From an uncultured Clostridia bacterium (lineage in GTDB: Bacteria > Bacillota > Clostridia > Oscillospirales > Ruminococcaceae), in assembly GCA_944385925.1 (NCBI GenBank), contig CALWZE010000041.1, positions 1 through 64,000 of the forward strand: a stretch of 64,000 nucleotides of DNA. Reading direction: 5' to 3'. Of this stretch, positions 8,589 to 15,759 are shown piece after piece. The translations under genes were made by a program, and so were the position numbers. A model generated the notes under the pieces. The model saw nothing but the letters and a program-made list of their open reading frames with translations, made no database searches and was not told where the DNA came from. Positions within the stretch are counted from its first letter, which is position 1. Every line of letters starts with the position of its first letter.

Positions 8589-9800
8589 TTAAGCAGCCAG
8601 AGAAGCTTCCCACTCGGTAACAGGCAGGATAACGTCCGGAACCTCGGTCCAGGCGCCGTCAACGATCTGCAGGCAGACCTGCTCTTTCGGGCAGTCGCCG
8701 TTCTCGTCGAACTGAGTTTTACCAGCAGCGCCGTCAACACTTACTTCATAGAGGTTGTTCTTGATGTCCTCGCGAGCATCGCTCTGGCCAGCCTCAATCG
8801 CGGTGAAGATCATATTCGCAGCATCATAGCACTGCGCCGCAAAGGTGTTGGGGTTGGAACCATAAGCCGCGCTGAAGGACTCAACGAAAGCCTGGGTCAC
8901 AGGATTCGAGCTCTGATCGAAGAAGCTGTTCGGCAGGTAGGAGCCGTTCGCGTTCTCACCAGCGAGGTCAAGCAGTTCCTGCGAGAAAGCGCCGGAGGAC
9001 AGAACGAAGACGATGTCCGGGTTGATGGCCTTGTACTGGTTCATCAGCGGGCCAACGATGGAATACGGAGCGGTGGTGTAGATGATCTCTGCGCCAGCCT
9101 CATTGAACTTGTTGATCGCAGCGGAGAAATCAACGGTACCATCTTCATAGAGCTCCTCGGCAACAAGCTCGGCGTTGATCTTGTCGTCATATTTCTCAAG
9201 GAACTCATGCACAACGTTGCTGATCGAAACGCCAGCATCGGAGTTCGGCTGGATCATAGCGAACTTGCTGTAGCCGAAGTGCTCGATGATCTGGATGGCG
9301 CTGGAAGCGTCAACATTGTAGATCGCGTTGTTGCGGAAGATGTAATCGCCGATCGCGCTGTAGTCGGTGTGCGCAGCAGAACCGTTGATGAGGGGGATGC
9401 CCGCCTCCTGATAGGTCTCCGCAGCAGTCATCGCAACGCCCGAAGAGAAGTGGCCGATAACCGCGACATAGCTGTCGTCAGAAGCGATGCGCTCAGCGAT
9501 GTTGCCCGCCTCGGTCGCATCGTTCTTGTCATCGAAGTCGTCCATGACGATGGTCTTGCCGATGACGCCGCCCTTGGCGTTCCACTCATCGATCGCGACC
9601 TGAACCGCAGTCTTCATCTGCTGGCCGATTTCAGCGTTGTCGCCGGTCAGCGGGCCAACAAAAGCAATTTTAACGGTTTCACCGGTGGCTCCTTCGCCGC
9701 CCTCGCCACCTTCATCGGTGGTAGCTTCGTTGCCGCCGCAGCCGACAAGCAGAGCCATAACAAGAGCAAGCGCCAGGATCAAACTGAGAACTTTTTTCAT
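8589..9800 (-). CDS. livJ: ABC transporter substrate-binding lipoprotein, LivJ/LivK type
   Basis: Extracytoplasmic type I periplasmic-binding-fold lipoprotein, 403 aa. It has a signal peptide with lipobox LLVGC (Cys21), then a Gly/Glu-rich linker and the binding domain starting VKIAFVGPLTGDNAEIGQQM. IGHFSSGVAMTAAETY and NGSAAHTDYSAIGDYIFRN follow the amino-acid binding pattern. It supplies substrate to LivHMGF downstream. The gap upstream contains two hairpins after the thiazoline hydrolase family gene. The ligand cannot be read from sequence; an amino-acid-like molecule is likely, and a cysteine-derived heterocycle is a hypothesis based on neighbours. Confidence 0.9.
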   Translation of the reverse strand: MKKVLSLILALALVMALLVGCGGNEATTDEGGEGGEGATGETVKIAFVGPLTGDNAEIGQQMKTAVQVAIDEWNAKGGVIGKTIVMDDFDDKNDATEAGNIAERIASDDSYVAVIGHFSSGVAMTAAETYQEAGIPLINGSAAHTDYSAIGDYIFRNNAIYNVDASSAIQIIEHFGYSKFAMIQPNSDAGVSISNVVHEFLEKYDDKINAELVAEELYEDGTVDFSAAINKFNEAGAEIIYTTAPYSIVGPLMNQYKAINPDIVFVLSSGAFSQELLDLAGENANGSYLPNSFFDQSSNPVTQAFVESFSAAYGSNPNTFAAQCYDAANMIFTAIEAGQSDAREDIKNNLYEVSVDGAAGKTQFDENGDCPKEQVCLQIVDGAWTEVPDVILPVTEWEASLAA

Positions 9801-9865
9801 TGTTTGTTTCTCCTTTTCTTAAAACTTATATATCCAAAAACAAAAGTTTGGATCGATGTCGGGGC

Positions 9866-9916
9866 CCGTGGCGGTTTTACCCGCCACGGAGCACAATTGC
9901 AGTCAAAACTGCAATT
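9866..9916 (-). repeat. Two consecutive hairpins before livJ
   Basis: A 9-bp hairpin CCGTGGCGG/CCGCCACGG (9866-9889) and a 9-bp hairpin AATTGCAGT/ACTGCAATT (9895-9916, touching the stop codon of the upstream gene) lie in the 114-bp gap. Neither has a T-run, so processing or attenuation is likelier than full termination. Confidence 0.55.
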
Positions 9917-10433
9917 ATTTGTTCATCTTGGTGATCTTGAAGTCGCAGTAATCGGTCTTGCCAGCAGCGCTGGTGCACAGCCACTCACCCTTGCAGCCGC
10001 AAGCCTCGGTGTGACCATAGTCGCCATAGCACTGAACAGAGCACAGATAGTCAACCTCTTCGTTGGTCAGACCCATCTCGCGCCAGCCTTCAACAAGCGC
10101 GCAGCTGCCAGCCATGTGGACAACGATCTCGTCCTCGGTCTCGCTCTGGACGGAGTTACCGATCGCGCAGGTGTTCGCAACGCTGTTGCAGGAAACAAGG
10201 AAATCAGCGAAAGCCTTGGGGCTGTCCTTTACCGGGATACGGTCGCCCTTCGCAGCGCCGTACTCATAGCAGGCCTTCTTGGCATACTCGTCGAAAAGCT
10301 CACGGGGCATAACTTTGTAGAAAGCGCCGAGGGTCTTCGCACGGTCTTTCATCGCGCTGACGAGGTATTCACGAGCCTCTTCATAAGTATAGGTCTCTTT
10401 CTTTCTGTTGGGCCAATTATTGTTCTCAGCCAT
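9915..10433 (-). CDS. L-2-amino-thiazoline-4-carboxylic acid hydrolase family protein
   Basis: Cytosolic protein of 172 aa, rich in cysteine in its second half. The pattern AGSCALVEGWREMGLTNEEVDYLC, then a C-rich stretch and KTDYCDFKITK, matches the ATC hydrolase family, in which characterised members open 2-amino-thiazoline-4-carboxylate on the way to L-cysteine. Most family members are uncharacterised, so the substrate is not certain. It lies between an aldo/keto reductase and livJ, in a train that also ends with an L-cysteine desulfidase; this supports a role in releasing cysteine or a related thiol from an imported heterocycle. The start has AAAAGGAG upstream. Family call is by remembered pattern only. 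Confidence 0.6.
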   Translation of the reverse strand: MAENNNWPNRKKETYTYEEAREYLVSAMKDRAKTLGAFYKVMPRELFDEYAKKACYEYGAAKGDRIPVKDSPKAFADFLVSCNSVANTCAIGNSVQSETEDEIVVHMAGSCALVEGWREMGLTNEEVDYLCSVQCYGDYGHTEACGCKGEWLCTSAAGKTDYCDFKITKMNK

Positions 10434-10510
10434 GGTGTTAACTCCTTTTCTGTTTTATGATTCCAAGATTGTATTGCAAGGCGTTTGCGCGCCTGGCTTA
10501 CGGAGAAAGA

Positions 10511-11479
10511 TCAGAAATCGAACTCGTAATCTTCCTTGGTGAACGGAACATCCAGCGTGCCCGCTGCATCCTGCATGTGCTCCGGAACTGCCGGACCATA
10601 GAGCGGAATGCAGTTGAACTCACGGGTGTAGAAGTAACCGAGGATCGCCTGGGTCAGGGTGCAGCCGTATTTTTCGCACAGCTCGTCCAGACGTTTGGCA
10701 ACCTTGAGGTTGCCGGGCGTGTAGTAGTTGCTCTTCTTCGCAGCCTCTTCGCCCGCGCCCTTAAGGATGTAGAAGAATCCGCTGCATACGCCCATATACG
10801 GCATCATGAGGTTGCGGGGATTATCGATGTGGTACTGATAAGCGGGACCCTGGGTATAAGCAAGGGTGGGATCCGGCATCGGGTTCATGTACTTCATGCC
10901 AACGTTCAGCAGGCTCTGGTCGGCAACGAAGCCGCGGTAACCCTTCGCTTTGCAGTAATTGTCCGCCTCGATCATGCGCTCAACCGTCCAGTTGGAGCAG
11001 CCGTAATAGCGAATCTTGCCCTCTTTGACAAAGGACTCCATCGTCTCGATTTCCTCTTCAACCGTGAAGCGCTTGTCATCACGATGATAGAAATAAAGAT
11101 CGATATAATCGGTACGCAGCTGTTTCAGCGAAGCGTTGACGTCGCTGACCATCTCCTCGCGGGAGCAGCGGCTTGCGAACATGTCCGGCTCTTTCGGGGT
11201 CATGTCGGGGTGGCCGCCCTTGGTGATCAGCACGATTTTGTCGCGCTTGCCGCTGCGCTGCAGCCAGTCGCCGACAACGCGCTCGCTGCGGGCGATCTCA
11301 CCAGGGACCCAGTCGGAATAAACGTGTGCGCTGTCAATCAGGTTTCCGCCGAGATCGACGTAGCTGTCAAAGATACGGTCGGCGTCCGCACCGTCCCAAC
11401 GAAGGCCGGCATCAACAGTGCCAAGGCCGATGGGATAAAGCGAAAGTTCTGTATCGGGGATCTGAATTCTCTTCTCCAT
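10511..11479 (-). CDS. Aldo/keto reductase
   Basis: NADPH-dependent oxidoreductase with a TIM-barrel AKR fold, 322 aa. The catalytic tetrad can be placed: Asp in NLIDSAHVYS, Tyr in the same segment, Lys in VLITKGG and His in LYFYHRDD. The ATG at 11479 is chosen because AGGAGG lies upstream at usable distance; a TTG three codons earlier is too close to it. It is 36 bp after rhaA, so it should share its mRNA. Likely substrates are an aldose or a short aldehyde made in the pathway; specificity is not evident. Confidence 0.85.
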   Translation of the reverse strand: MEKRIQIPDTELSLYPIGLGTVDAGLRWDGADADRIFDSYVDLGGNLIDSAHVYSDWVPGEIARSERVVGDWLQRSGKRDKIVLITKGGHPDMTPKEPDMFASRCSREEMVSDVNASLKQLRTDYIDLYFYHRDDKRFTVEEEIETMESFVKEGKIRYYGCSNWTVERMIEADNYCKAKGYRGFVADQSLLNVGMKYMNPMPDPTLAYTQGPAYQYHIDNPRNLMMPYMGVCSGFFYILKGAGEEAAKKSNYYTPGNLKVAKRLDELCEKYGCTLTQAILGYFYTREFNCIPLYGPAVPEHMQDAAGTLDVPFTKEDYEFDF

Positions 11480-11515
11480 AGTGAACAATTCCTCCTGTTA
11501 TGTTATCTGTTTCTA

Positions 11516-12742
11516 TTACAGGACCGTCTTGAGCCAGTCGCTGCCGGGAACGCCCTGCTGCTCGCAGAACATATCCCAGACAAGGCCGAACGGAAGGGTC
11601 TTGCTCTCTTCAACATAGGCAAAACGGCTTACCAGGTCGTCCTTTTCCTCATACTCTTCCAGCATTTTGGTCGGCTCCAGCAGCGCGTAAAGCAGCGCCT
11701 TCTTAACGTTGCGCGCGCCGATAGCGGTCGCCGCAATCCGGTTAATGGAACCGTCAAAGTAGTCGGTGCCGATGTGAATCTTGTCAAACGCGTTGTTGCG
11801 CGCAATTTCCAGCATAACTTCCTTGACCTCGTCGTCCAGCGCGACAACATGGTCGGAGTCCCAGCGAACCGGGCGGCTGACATGCAGCATTACTTCACGT
11901 CCAAACGCAAGATAGCTCGTCAGCTTGCCGGACACAACCTCGGTCGGGTGGAAGTGGCCCATATCCATGCAGACGATGCAGTTGTTGCGAATCGCCGCAT
12001 AGTTGGTGTAAAACTCGTGCGAGCCAACTGTGTAGCTCTCGATGCCCAGGCCGAACACCTTGCTCTCGACAGAGTCGATATTGTATTTGCGGTCGATCGG
12101 CTCCGCAAAAATCTGATCCAGGCTGTCCGCCAGCAGCTCGCGGTGTTTGAGCTTATTTACCGTATAATCCTTGTAGCCGTCCGGAATCCAGTGGTTGGTG
12201 ATGCAGACATCGCCCAGCTCACGGCCGAAATACTCACCGATCTTGCGGCAGCGCTTGCCGTGCTCGATCCAGAAATCGCGGATGGACTTATCATAGCTTG
12301 CAAGTGTAAAGTTTGTGTCCGCTTTGTCATGGCTGAAGTAGGTCGGGTTGAAATCCAGGCCAATCTTGTGCTCTTTCGCATAATCGACCCAGCCGGCGAA
12401 ATGCTTCGGCTCGATCTGGTCGCGATCGATGTTCTGGCCGCCGTTATCCAGATAAATGGCGTGCAGCGCCAGTTTGTTATAGCCCGGAACAAGCGAGAGC
12501 GCCTTGGTCAGGTTGACCATGAACTCTTCCTTGTTCTTCGCCTTGCTCGGATCGCTTCCGGTGGCCGCAATTCCGCCGCTCAGGCCGCGCTCCGGGTTTT
12601 CAAATCCGGACAGATCGTCAATCTGCCAGCAGTGAACGCTGACCGGAATCTCTGCGAGCTTTTTAAGTACCGCGTCGGTGTCGACGCCGCGCTCCGCGTA
12701 AAGCTCTTTGGCGACTTGATAGTTCTTTTCGATATTGGACAT
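11516..12742 (-). CDS. rhaA: L-rhamnose isomerase family protein (possible L-lyxose isomerase)
   Basis: Metal-dependent aldose-ketose isomerase, about 408 aa, close to the RhaA length. Diagnostic blocks are VHCWQIDD, LSGGIAATG, NHWIPDGYKD, ESYTVGSHEFY, DMGHFHPTEV, HVSRPVRWDSDHVV and DGSINRIAA. The family makes L-rhamnulose from L-rhamnose and is also known to convert L-lyxose to L-xylulose. No rhamnulokinase or rhamnulose-1-phosphate aldolase is nearby, but a LyxK-like kinase and 3- and 4-epimerases are, so L-lyxose is the better guess for this locus. It leads the minus-strand train and has a LacI-type palindrome about 90 bp upstream. Start MSNIEKNY is supported by AGGAGAGAGCGAAGG. Confidence 0.88.
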   Translation of the reverse strand: MSNIEKNYQVAKELYAERGVDTDAVLKKLAEIPVSVHCWQIDDLSGFENPERGLSGGIAATGSDPSKAKNKEEFMVNLTKALSLVPGYNKLALHAIYLDNGGQNIDRDQIEPKHFAGWVDYAKEHKIGLDFNPTYFSHDKADTNFTLASYDKSIRDFWIEHGKRCRKIGEYFGRELGDVCITNHWIPDGYKDYTVNKLKHRELLADSLDQIFAEPIDRKYNIDSVESKVFGLGIESYTVGSHEFYTNYAAIRNNCIVCMDMGHFHPTEVVSGKLTSYLAFGREVMLHVSRPVRWDSDHVVALDDEVKEVMLEIARNNAFDKIHIGTDYFDGSINRIAATAIGARNVKKALLYALLEPTKMLEEYEEKDDLVSRFAYVEESKTLPFGLVWDMFCEQQGVPGSDWLKTVL

Positions 12743-12833
12743 CCTTCGCTCTCTCCTAATCATAAATTTATATGAAATTTCTTGCCTTGTAAAGGGTTGT
12801 GGGGATTAACGGAAAACAAACAGAAAAGTAACA

Positions 12834-12845
12834 GAAAACGTTTTC
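12834..12845. promoter_or_regulatory. LacI-family operator upstream of rhaA
   Basis: The perfect 12-bp palindrome GAAAACGTTTTC, within AGAAAACGTTTTCCTG, lies 92 bp before the rhaA start. The same AAACGTTTTCCTG core recurs at 13997-14010 before the lacI gene. A central CG with flanking A/T runs is typical of LacI/CcpA-type operators. Confidence 0.7.
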
Positions 12846-12862
12846 CTGCTGGAAGCTAAACT

Positions 12863-13927
12863 TTACCATTCCAGGTATTTCAAACTGTGTTTTGCTGTTT
12901 TTAATGTGCTCTCCCGTTCTTCAAATGCGGTCGAAAGGGTGATGATCTGCCTCAGATGCTTTGCCGCATCCTCCTGCAATATTTCATGCATCCTGCGCAT
13001 GGCCGCCGCACCCATCTCATACTTTGGAACGCTGATTGATGTCAGCGAGGGGCTTACAATAGAAGCGGCAAAAATGTCGTCGTTGCCGACAATGGCGATC
13101 TGTTCCGGAACCGGAACCTCCAATTCCTCGCAGGCCTTGATCGCGCCCACCGCCATCTGGTCGTTCGCGCAGAAGATGGCGTCTATATCGTGTTTTTCTT
13201 CGATCAGGTTTCGGGCAACCTGGTAACCGGAATAGGTCGTGTAATCGCCCGCAATAATGTGGCTTGGGTCGTAAGGAACCCCAAATTCTTCATGCGCTCT
13301 TTCAAACCCGGCAATGCGCATACGGCCGATACGGTGGTTTTTCGGCAATGATATATGAGCAATTTTACGCCTGCCGAGTTTTAGCAGGTAAGAGGTTGCG
13401 TCATAAGCAGCTTTTTCATAATCAATGACAACTGCGTCTATGTACCGGCTGTCCATCGCGTACTCCAGCGTTATGACCGGGATCCGCCTCCCCTTTTTTT
13501 CAAGGGATTCCAGCCGTTGTATATATTGTAATGTTCTTGCATCATGCGCATAAGCGCTGGACGCCAAAATGATTCCATCCACCCATTGGGAGACAAAGGA
13601 CTCAATAAGTTCAATTTCCCGATCCAGCTTATCATGGGTTTCCGCAATCAGCAGCGAGTAACCCAGCCGTTCGGCAACTTCATTTGCGCCCTCAATCACC
13701 GATGTAAAAAAGGTTCGTGAAACAGAAGTGATGATAATTGCGATTTTATTGGTTTTGGACGCTTTCAAGCCCTGTGCGACGCTGTTGGCGCGGTATCCGA
13801 GTTCGTTGATTGCAGACTCAACCCTCATTTTCAATTCGTCACTCACGGCTTTAGAGCCGTTGATGACCCTTGAAACGGTTGAAATGCTTACGCCAGCCTG
13901 GCGTGCAACGTCCTTAATATCCGCCAT
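12863..13927 (-). CDS. LacI-family transcriptional regulator
   Basis: Repressor of 354 aa with an N-terminal LacI helix-turn-helix (IKDVARQAGVSISTVSRVINGS) and a sugar-binding periplasmic-protein-like core. The ATG at 13927 directly begins the HTH domain; the longer frame to 14035 is rejected because it puts 36 unrelated residues before it. It sits upstream of rhaA in the same direction. A palindrome matching the rhaA-upstream operator overlaps the likely start of its own transcript, which suggests autorepression and control of the rhaA-liv-lyxK genes. The inducer is unknown but probably a sugar of this pathway. Confidence 0.92.
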   Translation of the reverse strand: MADIKDVARQAGVSISTVSRVINGSKAVSDELKMRVESAINELGYRANSVAQGLKASKTNKIAIIITSVSRTFFTSVIEGANEVAERLGYSLLIAETHDKLDREIELIESFVSQWVDGIILASSAYAHDARTLQYIQRLESLEKKGRRIPVITLEYAMDSRYIDAVVIDYEKAAYDATSYLLKLGRRKIAHISLPKNHRIGRMRIAGFERAHEEFGVPYDPSHIIAGDYTTYSGYQVARNLIEEKHDIDAIFCANDQMAVGAIKACEELEVPVPEQIAIVGNDDIFAASIVSPSLTSISVPKYEMGAAAMRRMHEILQEDAAKHLRQIITLSTAFEERESTLKTAKHSLKYLEW

Positions 13928-13996
13928 AACCTTCACTCCAAAACAGAATTTTAGCCGTCTGACCGCCTGCCGTTCGCTTAGAGTGAAAACGACTTG

Positions 13997-14008
13997 CAAA
14001 CGTTTTCC
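13997..14008. promoter_or_regulatory. Operator overlapping the lacI transcription start
   Basis: GCAAACGTTTTC, one mismatch from the perfect palindrome at 12834-12845, lies just downstream of the lacI -10 box. TTGCAAACGTTTTCCT also fits the CcpA cre consensus at nearly every position, so a CcpA role is an alternative. Confidence 0.68.
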
Positions 14009-14019
14009 TGTTGGCTTCA

Positions 14020-14049
14020 TTATAGCATTGGCCAATTTGATTTCGCAAG
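14020..14049 (-). promoter_or_regulatory. Promoter of the lacI-family gene
   Basis: On the minus strand, TTGCGA is followed after 18 bp by a perfect TATAAT. The predicted start falls at the adjacent operator. Confidence 0.6.
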
Positions 14050-14134
14050 ATGGCTTCTCCCATAAACTTTGCGCTTAAAATTTGTGTATTTCCGACAAAG
14101 AACCGAGGAAAATTTTAGTTTACACTCCAATGAG

Positions 14135-14164
14135 TTGCTTTTTCCGGCAAACAGGTTTTATAAT
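14135..14164 (+). promoter_or_regulatory. Promoter of the ASRT-like gene
   Basis: TTGCTT and TATAAT with an 18-bp spacer, ending 35 bp before the start codon. Confidence 0.5.
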
Positions 14165-14199
14165 GACCTCGAAGATATAATGAAAAGGAGAATTTATTT

Positions 14200-14541
14200 A
14201 TGCAGTGGTTTATTCCCGATTGCTTCTGGCCCGTTGTCGATAACGGCGATTATGTAAGTCATGAGGCCATCTGCGTTCTCAACACCTCTGACAAGCCTCT
14301 GGAGGTTTCGCTTACCCTCTATTTTGAAGATCGTGATCCGATGACTGGCTTTAAGGTTGAAGTCGGCGCCCGCCGCACCCTGCACATTCGCATGGACAAG
14401 CTGTCCAACGCTAAGGGCGAGACCATCCCGCGCGGCGTGCCTTACGCAACCGTTGTGGAGTGCCCCGAGAAGATCACGGTGCAGTATACCCGTGTCGACA
14501 CGACCCAGCCCTCGCTGACGATTGCAACAACAATAATCTGA
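14200..14541 (+). CDS. ASRT-superfamily protein (sensory rhodopsin transducer-like small-molecule-binding domain)
   Basis: Small all-beta protein of 113 aa. The pattern HEAICVLNTSDKPLEVSLTLYFEDRDPMTGFKVEVGARRTLHIRMD closely resembles the family named after the Anabaena sensory rhodopsin transducer. No rhodopsin is in this window, and most relatives are proposed to bind small ligands such as carbohydrates. It is divergent from lacI and next to sugar genes, so a sugar-sensing or sugar-binding role in this island is plausible. It is followed by a strong terminator, so it forms its own unit. AAAAGGAG precedes the ATG. The exact function is not known. Confidence 0.75.
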   Translation: MQWFIPDCFWPVVDNGDYVSHEAICVLNTSDKPLEVSLTLYFEDRDPMTGFKVEVGARRTLHIRMDKLSNAKGETIPRGVPYATVVECPEKITVQYTRVDTTQPSLTIATTII

Positions 14542-14556
14542 CCGAATCCGTAAAGT

Positions 14557-14590
14557 AAAAAAAGAGGGGACAGCCTGTCCCCTCTTTTTT
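14557..14590 (+). terminator. Strong terminator between convergent ASRT-like gene and rpiB
   Basis: A-run, stem AGAGGGGACAG/TGTCCCCTCT with CC loop and T-run. The flanking A- and T-runs make it usable on both strands. Confidence 0.93.
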
Positions 14591-14695
14591 ATTTCACTTA
14601 CCCGGCAAAAATATATCCGGCAATAATATGTGCAGGGCTGTGTGCCAAAGCGGTTTACGGCCCTGATTATAGCTTTGCGTTTAATTCCGCTTATC

Positions 14696-15160
14696 TCATT
14701 TATCCATCGCCCGGAGACTTTCCTGCATTTTCCGCAGTCCTTCAGCCTCCTTGTCATCAAAGCCGTCCAGGAAATTTGAATTGATAAAGGCGTCCACCAT
14801 TTCACAGGCCATATCCTCGGCGACAATGCACGCGCCGATCGCCATTGCATTGGCGTTTACGACCGGCACCGCACGCTGCGCGGAATAAATGCTCTCACAC
14901 GCAACGCAGCACACCCCTTGTACCTTGTTGGCCGCAAGGCTTACGCCCGCGCCGGTTCCGCAGATCACGATCGCGCGTTCCGCCTGCCCGCTCGCGACCA
15001 TCTGCGCCGCATTGCGGCCGGCATCTACGTAGGAGATGCTCTCGTCATCCTCACACAGTCTGCCAACGTCCAGAACCTCGTGCCCATTCCGGCACAGCCA
15101 CTGCTTCACCTTTTCCTTCAGCCCAAATCCGGACCCCTCGCTCGCTATTGCAACTCTCAT
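14696..15160 (-). CDS. rpiB: RpiB/LacAB-family sugar-phosphate isomerase
   Basis: Ribose-5-phosphate isomerase B family, 154 aa, normal for the family. The start MRVAIASEGSGFGLKEKVK fits the nucleotide-like N-terminus, and ICGTGAGVSLAANKVQGVCCVAC carries the catalytic Cys region and phosphate-binding GTG. The longer frame to 15268 is not used, since ATG at 15160 begins the conserved domain. A TATAAT lies upstream on the minus strand. It is convergent with the ASRT-like gene at the edge of the pentose island, so a role in handling pentose or hexose phosphates from that pathway is likely. LacA/LacB-like or allose-6-phosphate activity cannot be excluded. Confidence 0.85.
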   Translation of the reverse strand: MRVAIASEGSGFGLKEKVKQWLCRNGHEVLDVGRLCEDDESISYVDAGRNAAQMVASGQAERAIVICGTGAGVSLAANKVQGVCCVACESIYSAQRAVPVVNANAMAIGACIVAEDMACEMVDAFINSNFLDGFDDKEAEGLRKMQESLRAMDK

Positions 15161-15759
15161 AATATTCCTCACTTGTTTTAAAATTGATTTATTATACCAG
15201 ATCGACGGCTGTTTTGTATCATTTTTTTGCTGCTCTCGCGTTTTTGATGCAGAACAAAGCGCAAACATGTACAGATAAATGCGGTTGTTTTAGGCCTCGG
15301 AGCTTTCAGCACGGCAATTAGCCGACGCTACTGAAAAACAGTTTATTTTCGGCAGAGTCTTTGAAAATCGCACTGACCGACTGCCCTGCCTTTGTATCGG
15401 CAGGGGATTGTTTTCAATGCTTTAGAAAAAAAGCGCCCCGGTTCCGCCGGCAAGGAAAATTAAAAAGCTTCGGTTTCAAGTTTCACAAAAATTGAAAAGC
15501 TGTTAAAATCTCAGCAAGAGAAGCAAGGCCGAAGAAGGCTGCGTTTCTGCGTCCGCTGGTGCAAGCGATGCGTAAGACAAATATTCAGTTTTTTGTAAAG
15601 GATCGCCGGCAAAAAGCGCTTGCATGGCTTACAAACTCCCCCGGTTTAGCCGGGGGAGTGACTTTCAGCACAAATTGTTCATATTTCATCCACAGTATCT
15701 TAACCAATCGGCCTGATCCTGCATCTAAAATAAGATCAGATAGATGGAAAGGATGATTC
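15161..15759. other. Long intergenic region with two hairpins, no supported gene
   Basis: The rpiB promoter lies at the left end. Inside, CCCTGCC/GGCAGGG (15384-15405) is followed by GATTGTTTT and looks like a plus-strand terminator with no gene before it. A perfect 10-bp hairpin ACTCCCCCGG/CCGGGGGAGT (15645-15669) has no T-run. A small RNA ending near 15414 is possible but not shown. No coding pattern was found. Confidence 0.5.

Noticed and set aside
11516..12742. Reading the island as a standard L-rhamnose operon
   Set aside because: No rhamnulokinase, rhamnulose-1-phosphate aldolase or RhaM-type mutarotase is present, and the kinase is LyxK-like.
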